Below are positions 1 to 12,500 of a stretch of 64,000 nt of DNA, piece by piece. The translations under genes were made by a program, and so were the position numbers. Where the stretch lies: contig NC_049990.1 of assembly GCF_000003815.2 (NCBI RefSeq), positions 15,315,053 through 15,379,052 on the forward strand, given 5' to 3'. The notes below the pieces were generated by a model, which worked only from the letters and a program-made list of their open reading frames with translations, had not been told where the DNA came from and searched no databases. How positions within the stretch are numbered: position 1 is the stretch's first letter; each line of letters starts with the position of its first letter. This DNA comes from Branchiostoma floridae (Eukaryota; Chordata; Leptocardii; Amphioxiformes; Branchiostomatidae).

Positions 1-3000
1 GTTGGACTTGTTTCGCTGTCGTGCCCGCGAACGGTCGCGGCGCTTAGCCGGCTTCTTAGGCGGAGGCTGCTGCTGTTGTTGTTGTTCTTGCTGCTGCTGT
101 AACATCCCGGCCTGCTGCAGCATGTTCTGCAGGGCGCCAGGGGACGCCATGTTTCCCTGCGGCAGCAGTCCGCTCTGCTGCAGCATGGCCAGCTGCTGCT
201 GCAGGTTCCCCTGCATACCTCCCTGCTGCAGGACAAAGAGTAGATTGATAAGTCTTATGTGATAAGAGCATGGCAATAGGAATATGTAAAATGTCAATGA
301 CACTATGTCTCATAATCAATGCACATTCAAAGTCAAAATCCTATGTAGAATTCAGAAAGAGAAAAGCTGTCCTTCACTGGATGTTGATTTTGCATGCTTA
401 CATCAGTTTTGGAGTTCCCAGAGGTCATCATCCATACATGTATATATCATTAGTCAAATCAACAGGATGTTAGTTTGTTACTGGTTGTATGAAACGAACA
501 AACATGGAGCAGTGTAGTGTAATTGCAGGGTGTTTCTGCCAGAAACCAGTGGTCCTGGGTTCAAAGCCTGTCTTGCTATCGATCTTGTGCTCTGGGGAAC
601 GGGCACTTTACATGACGTTCTTCACTCCACCGAGTTGTAAAAATGGGTACATAACGTCTGTTGAGGAGGTAAATGGTGGTGGAAAGAAAGGGTTTGGCTC
701 TGCCTTCCATTTGTTTGTTTGTTTGTTTGTAACTGTGTCCTAGACAGTAACAACCCACTGTCCCTACAGCCTCAAAAAGGCTATGAGACTACCTTTACCT
801 TTACAGAACATTTAGTTTTATCTAAACATCAAGTATGTTGTCTCCAGCTTACCTGCATGAGTGACTGTGTTGTACGAGATATTGCTAGTGAAATGTTGGG
901 ATTCCCTGAGATGTCATTCTGCAGCAGGTTCACTAGTAGTGGGCTACTCTGGGTCACGTCTCTCCCCTGCAGGTTGGGGTCCCCCCCGCCGGCAGATTGG
1001 GCCAGCCCGGCATTGTGCAGGAGATGGTGTACTGGGAGCCGGGTCGCGCCACCTCGCACCTGCATGGAGGGAAGCATCTGTAGAGAAATGTTCAAAAGGG
1101 TCAGAATAAGGGTTGTCACAGAGGAGCAAATGTCACAAATCCATGCAGACGCATAGGGTTTATGTTGAGTCTACACAGTGCATTACATCTAGAATATCAT
1201 ACGTACAATTGTAATTTGTATCACCTGAGTACTAGTGGGAGGGCTGGGATCATAGGTGATTCGGAAAACACTATGTTGTATTTTATTTATGTCATACCCA
1301 CCCAATTTTAATGCAAAATGCATCAGAAGTTGAGAACATCATTGAAAAATTATGACTGTAGCATGTCAACAACACGAGATATAAAACGTCTACTGCTGTA
1401 CCATGGAAAGCTGCTAGGAGAGCCATAATCCAATCATTTATTTTTTTTCAACACCAACATACCAAATAATGATGATAATAAATGTCATAAAGATCCATCC
1501 ACAACTTCTTGAATATGCTGTTCACTAACAGCAAACAAACACGCACTCACAGAAACATATTATTCTTTACAAACTTTAAGGTAACAAAGCATAATTATTT
1601 CAATGTGCTCACCTGTCCTTGCATGGGGCCCGGTGGTCCCTGGTTACCAGGGAAACCGGAGCTACCATCTGGGTGAAAACCAGGGGGGAAACCTCTTGGA
1701 AAGTTTTGTGGGGTCGGAGGAAAACCACCCTGCTCTGGGGGCCCTCCTGGAGAAAACAGACAATTCACAACAAGTTTAGCAAACAAACAAATATGGCATC
1801 AACAACAACAGGAGTACATTTAATTGGGTGTATTTTAACGTCATTTTGAAGCCAAAGTTTAGCATGAGCTAGACTCTTATGATCAAGATAGGCTAAGTTA
1901 ATTGATAAAGAATATTTGAAACTACTTTTACTCTCAATGGTGAAAATATCTATCATGTAAACTTGTTTGTTAAAAAATTGAGTCTGTTTATATCTCTGTA
2001 AGTCTAGCTGTATGTCCTTGCAATGATATCTTATTGTATATGACCTCCTTCAGGGAAAGATTGACAATCCGAACTTTGCTTTGGCTATGGCATAACAGTC
2101 CTATACGAGAATGTCAGTCCCTTCCACATAGAACAGATCCATAAGCTGACTCAAGTCTGGTTCAAAGTAATTTGTTTTCCCCAAAACCACTTTTCTTCTA
2201 CACATCTGGACAGCTTTTCTTTCTGATATACTTTAATTTATACATGTAACATGAGTTCACCTTTATCCGTTGGGTAACCTATATCCGCTGTATTTACATG
2301 CAAAAACCGTTTAGGGATATCAAGTCGACAGATGGTAGTTTGAAATTGCAGTATTTTCACAATGTTGCAGTTAGAAACCACACTCCATCAACTTGATATC
2401 CTTAAATAACCTGCTATTAAACACAACGGATATAGGTTACCTCACAGATGAAGGTGAACTCACATTAATTACTAGTACTACTAGTATTCATGTAGAGTTT
2501 ACCTGCGTTAGAAGGCACCTGGTCAGGTCTGAAGGGCAGTTGGTCCTGTGGGGGTCGTACAAACCCCCCTGGTGAAGGCATTGGCATCCTGAAGGAAACC
2601 AACACACTGTTATAATCATGACGTTCATTTTAGACCTTCCTAGGTAGTCAATTTTTGGTAATGCCTAAGGGGTGGAGCCTTTGTCCCACTACTGACCTAG
2701 TGTGAAAGTTCATCTGGTTTGATTGAACTCAGTCTGAAGCAAAGTGGAACTGCAAGTGATAAAAGAAGCGATTTATACTATTGGCTTACAATGATGGAGG
2801 ATGCCTTAGAATTAAAAAAATATGTGGAAAATTTTTGGCAATGCCTCAGGGACAGATCCTCCTTTTAACTTCTGAGCTGGGTTGAAAGTTCATGAGTGTT
2901 GTCATTGATATCAGTCTGAAGCAAAGCTTAATTGTAAGGAATAAATGAGGCCATTTATATCACAATCTTACAACTACCCTTTTGTTATCAGAGACAGGGG

Positions 3001-6000
3001 CACCATAGACATGAAATTTTAACCAACTTATGATCCACTGCTCACTGAGTCACATTTTTTATCTGCATAACGTGACATCACAGAAGCTGTCAGATTGCTC
3101 ATTCTTTGACAACAGTAAAAAGAAATTGGGCAAATTTTCTTTGGGAAATTACCATTTACCTGAATCCTAGAACTACGCTCGTTTTGTACTCTGCTTAACT
3201 GCTCTTCCCTTTCCACTATTGGGGACATTGCCACTATCCAGATGTCAGCAAATCAGAGAAGGCAAACTGCTTGATATTCATGTCCAATAACATGCCACAA
3301 CACGACAGTCCTACTGCATCTTAACTTGTTTAAGGTACCAAACCATTTCAGCGGAGACAACTGACCTGTTCTGTTGGCCCATCTGCTGGGCTGTGAAGCT
3401 GAAGGCAGGCACCTGGGCAGCTGAGGGGGGTCGGATGTTCCCCACAGGAGAGAACTGTCCAGGTATCATAGTCTCACCTGATGATACAAGAAATTAAGTT
3501 ACATACAAGTCCTTCTGCAGCGGCACATTAGGGTAATAAGATACGCCACAAAGTAGTTACTCAAGCAACTGGATATGGTTTTGGTCAGATGTTTCAACCA
3601 TTATCCAGTGTCACTAACAAAAACTGCTGGATAGTAGTTCAAACGTCTGACCGTTTCCAAAACCATATCCAGTTCCTTGAGTAACTATTTGGCATATCCT
3701 CAGATTTGTATTGCTTAAAATCTAATGATCATAAGTTCTCCACAGGATTAGACTTGTACAACTACAAGTCCACTAACATAATTGTCCTGGGCAAGTAAAA
3801 GTGCCTACCGGGCAAGTACATATCCTACCCCACTTGCCCGATTGGACAAGTAAGATTTCTCCATGATTGAGATTTTGATATACTTGTTACTTATCACAGC
3901 CATTGCATCAAGCATTGGTCATCACATAAAAATTGAGCCAATAATAAAGGAATTCCATTGTTTGAAGTGAAAATATATAGAAAAATGTCATGTAAAGTTT
4001 TTACTTATTTATGTACTTGCCCGATAGGGTAAGTGAATTCTTAGAAAACTTGTCCAGCCCTCCTCCATGTAATATCCACAAGCCTAGCCACTCCAAAATT
4101 CCCACACACACACACACACACACTGAACATGTGACAAGATAGTTATGTTGCCACCCTTACCTGGAGCGACCTGCCCCCCTGGGGAAGTTGCCCAGGCAGG
4201 TCGGGGGATGCCCTGGGCCTGGGGGGACTGTTGGAAGGGTGGGGCAGCGGTGGCGGGGAGACCAGGGGCCATGGGGGGTCCTGTCATACTGATGGGGGGA
4301 GGGGTGTTCAACACTACCTCCTGATGACCTGGAGGGGAACGACAAAATGAAAAATCTAATCTAAGACAGAATACATGTACAATTACATGTATGTTCAGAA
4401 CTAGGAATGACAGCATTGGACAAGTAATTTGTCCCAATTGCCCAGGGAATTGACTGTGCTGATCAAGGAAGCGCATGCTCTACTGTACTTCCCTAATTGG
4501 GCCAGCGCGATTTTTCTGTGGGTGCTTTTTAAAAAAAATGTGTCATCTACATTTTAGACCATTGAAAAGTTGGCTTGGGAAAGTAAATCTATGCACTTGC
4601 CCATAGCTTAAAGTTAAAGGGAATGTGAATTTCTAAACACTTGTTTATCTCTGGAATGATAGTACTGCTGCAACGTGCACTAACCTGCATATGCAGGTGG
4701 TATTTCGAGCCCTGCAAATGTATAACATTTTCTGACTATACGATTTTGTCACCTGCTTCTGTGACCAGAACCATGTCTCGGAATGACTTATTTGTAGGTA
4801 GCATATGTAGTCCAGCAGTTAGCGGTCCTGCCTCTAGAACTAAGTATAAGTGAAACCTTACATCTGTTTTCTTTGTCATGACTAGCAAGGGCTAGCTCTT
4901 AAAAACCAGTAAGCTAAACTGGATCAACATCACTCTCTTTCTTTCGACTTCAAAGAGAACTGTCCAATCGTTACATGAATACCATGATGAGGCACTGACC
5001 TTCGACCTGTACAGCGAGGATGCCCAGGTCGCGGAGCTGCTGGTTGCGAGTCTCGGCCAGCTGCTGCAGACGCTGTGCAGCGCTGCGCGGGATGTTGAAG
5101 GTCACACGGACGCTGTTCCATGGCTGTACCCTGGATACCTTCACTTCCTGTTCACCTGGATGGGCACAAGGTCACAAGAAAAATTGTATCAAGGAGAAGT
5201 TGCCCAGGCATTGTCCTTCAGTTACATCCAGCGCATCACGTTTGTTTGTTTGTTTGTCTATTAAGATCTCCATTAGATTTTACAATATCTCGCAAAACCT
5301 ATTCTTCCTGTAGTCCATTTTCACAGTCCAAGGTACATGGCAAGAAAAAGGGATATCCAACAGTAACCAGGATTCTAGTCAGGATTTTATTTTTTAGCAT
5401 AATAGTGATGGTGAGCAAAGCGACCAATCAGGGGGTCGAAGTGCAAATGGGGTCATTGCCCTTCTGCGCTTCCATGGCGAGGAGAATTTGGCATTCTGAG
5501 GGTATCCATGGGGTCTTACTGTACATGCAGAAACTTTCGCGGTGTTTTAATGTTTGCGGTTTTCGCGGTGCCCGCTTCACCGCCAAATCAAAACTACCAC
5601 GAACATTTTCCACGGCAGTAAGAGACTACAGTACATGGTGCTACCGCGAACTTTAAACCACCGCGAAAAGCACTTTTTCCCGCTACCACGAAATTAAAGC
5701 CACGCGAACTTAAATGCATTTACAATATTTCTTTTCACACCACATGTTATTTGGAGGATTTTTGGTCAGTTTGTAGGGTCATACAAACATTATTTTATAC
5801 TTGACCAAACACTGTTTCCTGAGTCGATACTACATGTACTAGTTGAAAATAAGCTATGTGGTCTTCAGTTAGTTTGGTGGTCATAAATTACAGTGCAGCT
5901 AGAAATGCACTTAAGCCAAAGGATGGAATCCATGCCAACAAAGAAGGTTTCATTTCAAGGAAAGTTTTGAACTCACTTCAATGTCCAACTCGAGTTTAAG

Positions 6001-6686
6001 CACTATATTAATTTCCAGATAAAGATCCTTTTCTTTCTGCTATGATACAAGTGTTATCTAACGAAACAACATAACGTCATGAGCATTTCTCCATTCTGGT
6101 TAGGGTTACACTGTTCCAAGTTGCACCAGAAGGCCACATTTTAAATCAGTACACTACACCAATAAATGAACTTTATTGCACAACATTTGTACATGGTACA
6201 ATGTATGGCAACAACTATTACACAAAGTACAAAATAGGAGTATAGAATAAGACTTAACATCCTAATTAACATAACAAGAAGGGCTGAAACAAGATATAAT
6301 GTTACAATTTGAGATGGGCTAATCATGAGTTTCATTATTCTTTCTAATAGCAAAGCAGTCTTTCATTATAATATATATTTGTCTATCTTTACATTATGGG
6401 AGTTGTGGCATCTAAATATCTGTCTGTGCATCGAGTCCTTTGAAATCTGCTGTACTGGATTCGAGAAATGTGAATAGCTCATTACGTAAAATTGCTTATC
6501 TAGAAGTAGAACATTCCATTTAATATGCCCACCTTTCTGGGCCATTTGCTGCAGCCATGTGGAGATGGCATTGAGGCGGTGAGGCAGGTCGGCATCTCCG
6601 ATGTTCCCGCGTACGGTCAGCACCGCAGGAATGTTGGCGTTCTGCCAGGGGCAGGGCTGCTGGAACCCACCCGTGGGGTCAGCCAT
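1..6686 (-). CDS. NCOA6: Nuclear receptor coactivator 6 (NCOA6) orthologue, N-terminal part, truncated by window edge
   Basis: Spliced gene. Coding exons, read downward: 6686-6533, 5155-5000, 4328-4161, 3477-3366, 2588-2503, 1746-1613, 1077-853 and 225-1, the last continuing off the window. All introns are GT-AG with matching phases and give 420 residues. The start is the ATG at 6686, just inside an exon whose acceptor is at 6693. Residues about 20-104 (VRGNIGDADL, QPWNSVRVTFNIPR, NQQLRDLGILAVQVEG) match the conserved N-terminal domain of vertebrate NCOA6. Residues 105-310 are Pro/Gly/Gln-rich. SSPLLVNLLQNDIS at 313-326 contains the LxxLL box (318-322) that in this family docks on nuclear receptors. 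Then come a Gln-rich stretch and the basic PPPKKPAKRRDRSR. NCOA6 is a nuclear scaffold of KMT2C/D-type histone methyltransferase coactivator complexes (family knowledge). The LxxLL box sits far closer to the N terminus than in the human protein, so the Gln-rich half is shortened. Confidence 0.93.
376..440 (-). repeat. Fragment of the GATTATATGGATGACATCC repeat family
   Basis: TTTTGGAGTTCCCAGAGG followed by TCATCATCCATACATG is the reverse complement of the terminus seen at 20277 and 48545. It is a short relic in an NCOA6 intron. Confidence 0.4.
505..790 (+). repeat. SINE-like repeat with tRNA B box
   Basis: A B-box-like GGGTTCAAAGCC (557-568) is followed by the tail CGATCTTGTGCTCTGGGGAA and a hexamer-rich 3' part ending in CAACCCACTGTCCCTA. 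The same tail occurs at 11745-12186 and 45528-45690, defining one SINE family. It lies in the last visible intron of NCOA6, antisense to that gene. Confidence 0.6.
2253..2461. mobile_element. MITE, family A (TTCACCTTTATCCG termini)
   Basis: Terminal inverted repeats: GAGTTCACCTTTATCCGTTG at the left and its complement ending at 2461. The subterminal motif GGTAACCTATATCCG is mirrored by CGGATATAGGTTACC. Internal TTGATATCC is shared with copies at 13781, 15022 and 22384. It lies in an NCOA6 intron. No transposase is encoded. Confidence 0.75.
3539..3700. mobile_element. Short foldback MITE
   Basis: The two halves are inverted copies: TAGTTACTCAAGCAACTGGA at the left and TCCAGTTCCTTGAGTAACTA at the right, with AACCATATCC mirrored inside. 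About 160 bases, no coding capacity, in an NCOA6 intron. Confidence 0.7.
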
Positions 6687-8042
6687 CAGGAGCTGACGGA
6701 CAGAAATAAAGGGGAGGGGAACATCAGATGGGTGGTAACAATAGTTCACACAAACTGCATATTGAAAGAGGTAACATTTACACATTCCTTTGCAGCAAAG
6801 AATTTGGCAAGGTAGAAGATAAGTGTTATCTAAGTGTTATCTTTGTAGTTTATGTGGGTAGAGGGCAACCACCAAATACTGACCGAGCATATAGCCATAT
6901 GTTGTATGTTCGAAATTTACAATCTGGGTACCCGGTGTTGATTGGCCTATGACAAATCAAGCAAGCTCATTAATATGCAAGGTGTCCCTAATCAAACTAT
7001 TTTTCTGAGGCTGGAAAGGCAGGGTTGATGTTGTAAGGCATTGTCACGAGAGTCAACCGGGTTATGTTATACAATATTGAGAGACATATCCTCTTCAACT
7101 GTATGCAAATAAGTTCAACAGTTTTTGAAAGTATCTTTGACATCTGTGTCGTATCGTTTAAGTTATACGATAACGGTTCTAAGGCTACTATTGCTAACTA
7201 CATGTACAGCATTACATATGTACTTCACACATTTGTTAAAGTAACTGCAATATCATCATTGTCCTTCAAACTGGGTTTACTGCCCACACATGCATAAACA
7301 TACTAGTACAGCATATCAATCATAAATGGTAGATACAAAGAAAAATAGTACCTAAATCAGTTGTTACATAACAAAACTTTGCTTATTCTTATTCTATACC
7401 AATCAGCATAGTATTTTAAGGTATAACTTCAGACGTTTTCAGCACACATTGGTTTATGTCAATATTGCCTAAAATGACGATGTAACAAATTATGTTGATA
7501 TTATAATGTAAGTTAACATCGTCATTAGCATGTATTTTGGGGTAAGAATTATTCAATATAAATATAAATCCGATCTGTCTCCTTAATGTGTGTCGTTTAT
7601 GGCTCCACAAAGCGGTATTTAATCTGATTTACATGTACCAAGCGGCCGTTAGCGCCCCTCCCTATCCTGTGTCAGACGGTTTTGAATAAATAAAAACTGA
7701 CAATGCAAACACTAGCAAACGCCCAGTTCATTCACAACCGAACAATCATTTATCTACATAAAAAAATGCACTTTATATGAGGTCACCATATGGTTGAAAT
7801 CATTTATTGATAACATAAGACAACTTTGAAGCGTACATAAAAATTCATGCCCCCCTCCCACTTACAAACCGAGCTATGCCCTATATTTTTGCAGCGCGTT
7901 TGTCTAACGTTAAACTTGCACCTACAACTGTCTAACGCTGTCTTGGGGAGGACATACGCCCTTGAAAGATTGTAGATGTACTAAAAGGGTTATAAAAGAC
8001 GTAATTTATGAATAAAAGCAGGTGTTAGGGCGTGAAACTCAC

Positions 8043-8170
8043 CTGAAACAGACACTGCACCGGTCAAGCCACAGCACTTCGCAGTTGACCCCAAGCGAAT
8101 CGGGGTCATACGCCCGATTACCCACTAAGTACACTGTACGTCAGCCTAACGAGCTACGGACACATTCCCA
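8043..8170 (-). other. NCOA6: Probable 5' noncoding exon of NCOA6; donor is supported, upstream limit is not
   Basis: A consensus donor, CAG followed by GTGAGT, lies on the minus strand with the exon end at 8043. The next acceptor is at 6693, six bases before the NCOA6 start codon. The upstream edge and transcription start cannot be read from the sequence; no TATA box is evident and 8170 is only a nominal limit. The open frame at 8022-8339 on the plus strand is taken as chance. Confidence 0.5.
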
Positions 8171-9175
8171 TATCGGAGAACGTACAGCTTTCGGGAACGA
8201 AAAGTATAATATAAATGACAACAGAATGCACTTAATGCAAAGACATGAGCACAATTTGTTTACATTCCTTAGTAAACACTTTTATTTTCCTTTTCCGCAA
8301 ATACTGGTATTCCGCCCGGAAGCCTGTTTGGAAATGTGACCGTATCATAACGAGGTTTCTACAACTAAAGAACATCCGATGCAAAAGAAGATCATTTTCC
8401 CAGAAGAGGCGAGTTGTACATTATATAAAGCAGATTCATGTATAACACAATATGATATTATTTTTTTGTGTAATGTACATATCCGTATAAATGTTATACA
8501 TTTGTGTATTGTGCCTTGCTATAATTTACTGACGTACGATAATGTATCCAGATGATAATTTCAACATAACCAGACCTGATTCTAATGACAGTAATTTATG
8601 ATACATTTCATTACCTATTCAAGTTAAACATCTAAGATGCAATGCCATGTTGATCTTTCATTTCAATAAAAAAATTATAATGATGATCCATAAACGTAGT
8701 GTTTAATGTTTGATCATATTTTCGTGGCAACTGTGATGATTCCATAAATTGAAAAAATAACGTTAGTAAATAACTTGATACTGACTTTTGTGTCATTGTA
8801 TAACCTTTGTCTAATAGTAAGTAAATAGAATTTCTCTACTCGTCCCCTTCTTACTATATGTACCGCGTAGTTTTACCAGTTATGACAATCTTCATAGCAA
8901 GGGCAAAACGGGACATTAAACCATTCGACCTTAGAACTACGTACAGTATGATACTATATTCAACAAAGATGCAAAACTTTAAACGTTCAACGTTTTCTGT
9001 GCAAATAACTCGTTACATATTCGTTGACGACAATAAGTCGTACGTTAATAAGTGTAAATACGGTTACCCTTACACAAATACGGACATAACGTTATATATA
9101 TACTATTATACAGGATGAAAGATGATGATGATGATGATGATTATACAGAATGAGCTCGAGTGAGAATACATACTA
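8171..9175. other. Intergenic spacer between NCOA6 and the polycystin gene
   Basis: AT-rich sequence with no coding exon that I can support on either strand. It should contain the NCOA6 promoter and the 3' UTR of the polycystin gene, which are arranged in tandem. A short ATG/GAT microsatellite lies at about 9121-9142. No strong polyadenylation hexamer could be assigned. Confidence 0.5.
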
Positions 9176-9472
9176 TCACGCATATACTGTCTCAAAATCG
9201 TAATCCAGACTATCCCAGCTGTCGTAACCGTCTAAAGAAGACTGGTAAATGTATGGTTGCTGCCAGTTCATTGACCGCAGGTAGGACACAAAGTACTCCC
9301 ACATCGTGAACGTCTTCTGCAGTTCCTGCACGTGTCGCTGGAGGAGCTCCACTCTGTGCTGCAGACGGTCGATCTGAGGGGTGTACAGGTCTGCCATGAT
9401 GTCTGCGTGAGTGAGAGAAAGGTGTTCATTACCGGTACCGTCGCCAGAAAGTAATGTTTTTTGTAGTATTCG

Positions 9473-9536
<64 letters not shown>

Positions 9537-12500
9537 AGTCAGTCTGTCTGTCTGCCTGCCTGTGAACAAGGTAACTCGAAAAATATTCAGGTAGGTATTG
9601 ATGAGACCTCGAAATTTTGTAACGTTAATAGATTTCGAGCCACCAAGTAGATTATTGTAATACTGCAGTATTATTTCCGGTTTTGATACCTCGTGTTCTT
9701 GACCATCTATGATTTCCATGTTTTTTCATGATTTTCAGATAGCTTTATGATGTTAGGAAAATGTTTTGTGAATGTTTGACCCACTGGCAGCTTGTTCTGG
9801 ATCTGCAGGGGTAGTTTTGCCAAGAAATTTAAAGAGGATAACTCAAGAAGGGGTTGATTGTTTCATGAGTCCAGGCTCAGACTAGTTAGAGAAGAATTAA
9901 TCATGATAACAACGGTACCCTTATTAACCGTTAGTTCCTTTGCGCGAAACAACGCAAGAGGGTATAGATGACCCTAATATCGTCTATTTTGAGCAAGAAC
10001 CTAAACAGAACATTCTCTATAAAAGATGCCCAACATTTACTATAGTTTTCCTCAAACAAAAACACCGTCATGAAAACCTTACCGTTTTGTGCCACTGTTA
10101 TTCTTTTCTCAGAAATAGCTTCGCCCCCATTGGTCAACACTTGTCTGATCATGCGCACAAGGTCCGATAGCCCATCTGCCCTTTCTTGTCTGTCATTCTT
10201 CACCTGTGATTGGACGATAGAAAGTTGTGTTTGTGAACTGGTCACTGACGTAGTTTTCCGTATACTAGTATATACTTTTCAACATGTATCGTAAGCAGAA
10301 CTTGTTGAAAACGATTGTACAATTCATGCTGTTTTTGCATAGCTTGAGTGCGATTCCCAAAGTTATTTCATTCTTTTATGCTACGGTCCCATTTGGAAAG
10401 GATGCCCGTGCGGGTACTAGCAGCTTACGGGCTGCTTGCTGTACTTTCTGCACTTTTGACCCGGTGGGACACCCTGTGGCTAGCTACTTGGCTATTTTGG
10501 GGTACGGTAGGGCCCCTTGATAGCACCTGGCAGCAAGTAGACGATATAACCTAATCCTAAAAATCCCCGTGGTATCTGGCATTTCACCCGGACAAATTTG
10601 TGGCTTCAGAACCCGTCCAGGGCTACATCTCCTACGGCCACCGGTGAAAATATGACCGTAGTATGAATGGCATCAGACTAGTATTTGTAGCTACTACGTT
10701 TGAAATTGTTCTTACAAATGGAGTAATGTATTAGATTCTCTCAAACTAGTATCCAAGCGAAATCACTTTGACCCTATCAAGATGCATCGTACTGAAGAAC
10801 ATACTATATTTTGTGACATAATCAGGAACATAAACCACACCTGTGAGATTGTATCGTTGAGAATGCCCACGAACAGGTTCATGAGGACGAACAGCAGACA
10901 GACAACAAACCCGAAAATGTACAGACGTCCCAGGGTCTCATCCGCCTGACTGGGAACAGAAGATAACATCAGAGAATAAGACATAATTCCCTCACCAATA
11001 TGCAAATTATTTTTGTGACCTGGGCCAGCAAATAAACAACGCTTTGGTTATTTAGGCCACGTTGATTTGATTATATGGATGACATACTTTGGAAACCCCG
11101 AAACTGATGTTGAACAACTGACTGAACAGACATAGTATGATACACCGAACAATATATATTACATTCTTCGTTTTTGTTCTTTCATATCTTCTTCTTTGAC
11201 TTTGGGACTGACTTTAGTATTGCTACAACATTAGTATCCACTTTCCGATATTTTTTGTTTCAATTTACGCCATATATTTGCTCATTTTGTAGCTCCTTTG
11301 TACGATTTGCTTTGCATGGTCAAAAACATTGACCAAGGGTTCTAGATGGGTGAAATATGCTGTATTTGCTCGTAAATGTTGCCTGTCTAGTCTGTTTTGT
11401 GTTTGCCATTGATTGCACATAATACTTACATGATGTCATTGAAAGCGATGGAGCCGAGCAGCATGCCGAACCCAGTCAGCAGCGCACCTAGCGGACTTTG
11501 GAACTGCTGCAGCGTCGCGCCGAACAACAGATACCCACAGAACATGAAGGCGAGGAACACCAGCATTACCAGCACGGAGAAAACCACAACCTGCAAATTA
11601 AGAGAGAAATCTGAAACTTTACAAGAAATACGACACAGTTCTTCGAAAATGAAGACGTCTAACAAATCCTTAAGTCGTGCAAAATCAGTGCAAATGTAAA
11701 ATTATTGCCATGCAAGTAGAGAAGATAAAAATCGAATGTCCCATAGTCTTTTGAGGTCGTATAGGTACAGTGGGTTGTTTATCCACTGTGTCTAGGACAC
11801 GTTATTGCAATAGCGTGTCCTAGACACATGGAAGTCGAAGCCCAACCCTCTCCCTTCACCGCCTTTTACATCCCCAACCGAAGTAAAGTACCCATTTCAA
11901 TCTACACCTGGGTGGAGTGAGGAAAGTTGTGTTTAGTGCCTTTCCGAAAGACATGCTTTTGCAAGGCGTAGCCCAACACTCTCTTTTCACCGCTTTTTTC
12001 ATCCCCAACCAAAGTAAGGTGCCCATTTTTACACCTGGGTGGCGTGAGAAAGGCTGTGTAAAGTTCTTTCCGAAAGACCAACTATATATAACCACATTGG
12101 AAAGACACAATGTCTGGCCAAGAATGATAGGAATCGTGTCCGTGACCTCTCGATCTTGTGCCCGCTAGCCTAGCCACTCAGCCATTACCTTACCTTAGAC
12201 CCTCCCGCAACACTATTGCATTGGTCGACTCGTCGAGCATACTTTCTCCAAAAGTTGCGGTCTTGAGCAGCTACTGCCATGCTTTCCATGTTGCTTAGAC
12301 CCATTTTCCTTCCATTATCTAAGATTGTCCGTCTTAGTGTAGTTTTTGGCCTGCCCCTGGGGTGGTTGCCCTTAGGAGCCCATGGCATAGCTGTTTTTGT
12401 TGTTCTCTTGTCGGATAGGCGCCATACATGCCCGACAAATCTCAATCTTCTTTTTCTGACTATCTCACTGGCTAGAGGCACCTTAGCTCTTTGCATGAGC

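Noticed and set aside
1-6686. Mediator subunit 25 or another Gln-rich coactivator
   Set aside because: The PWNSVRVTFNIPR and NQQLRDLGIL segments together with SSPLLVNLLQNDIS are specific to NCOA6.
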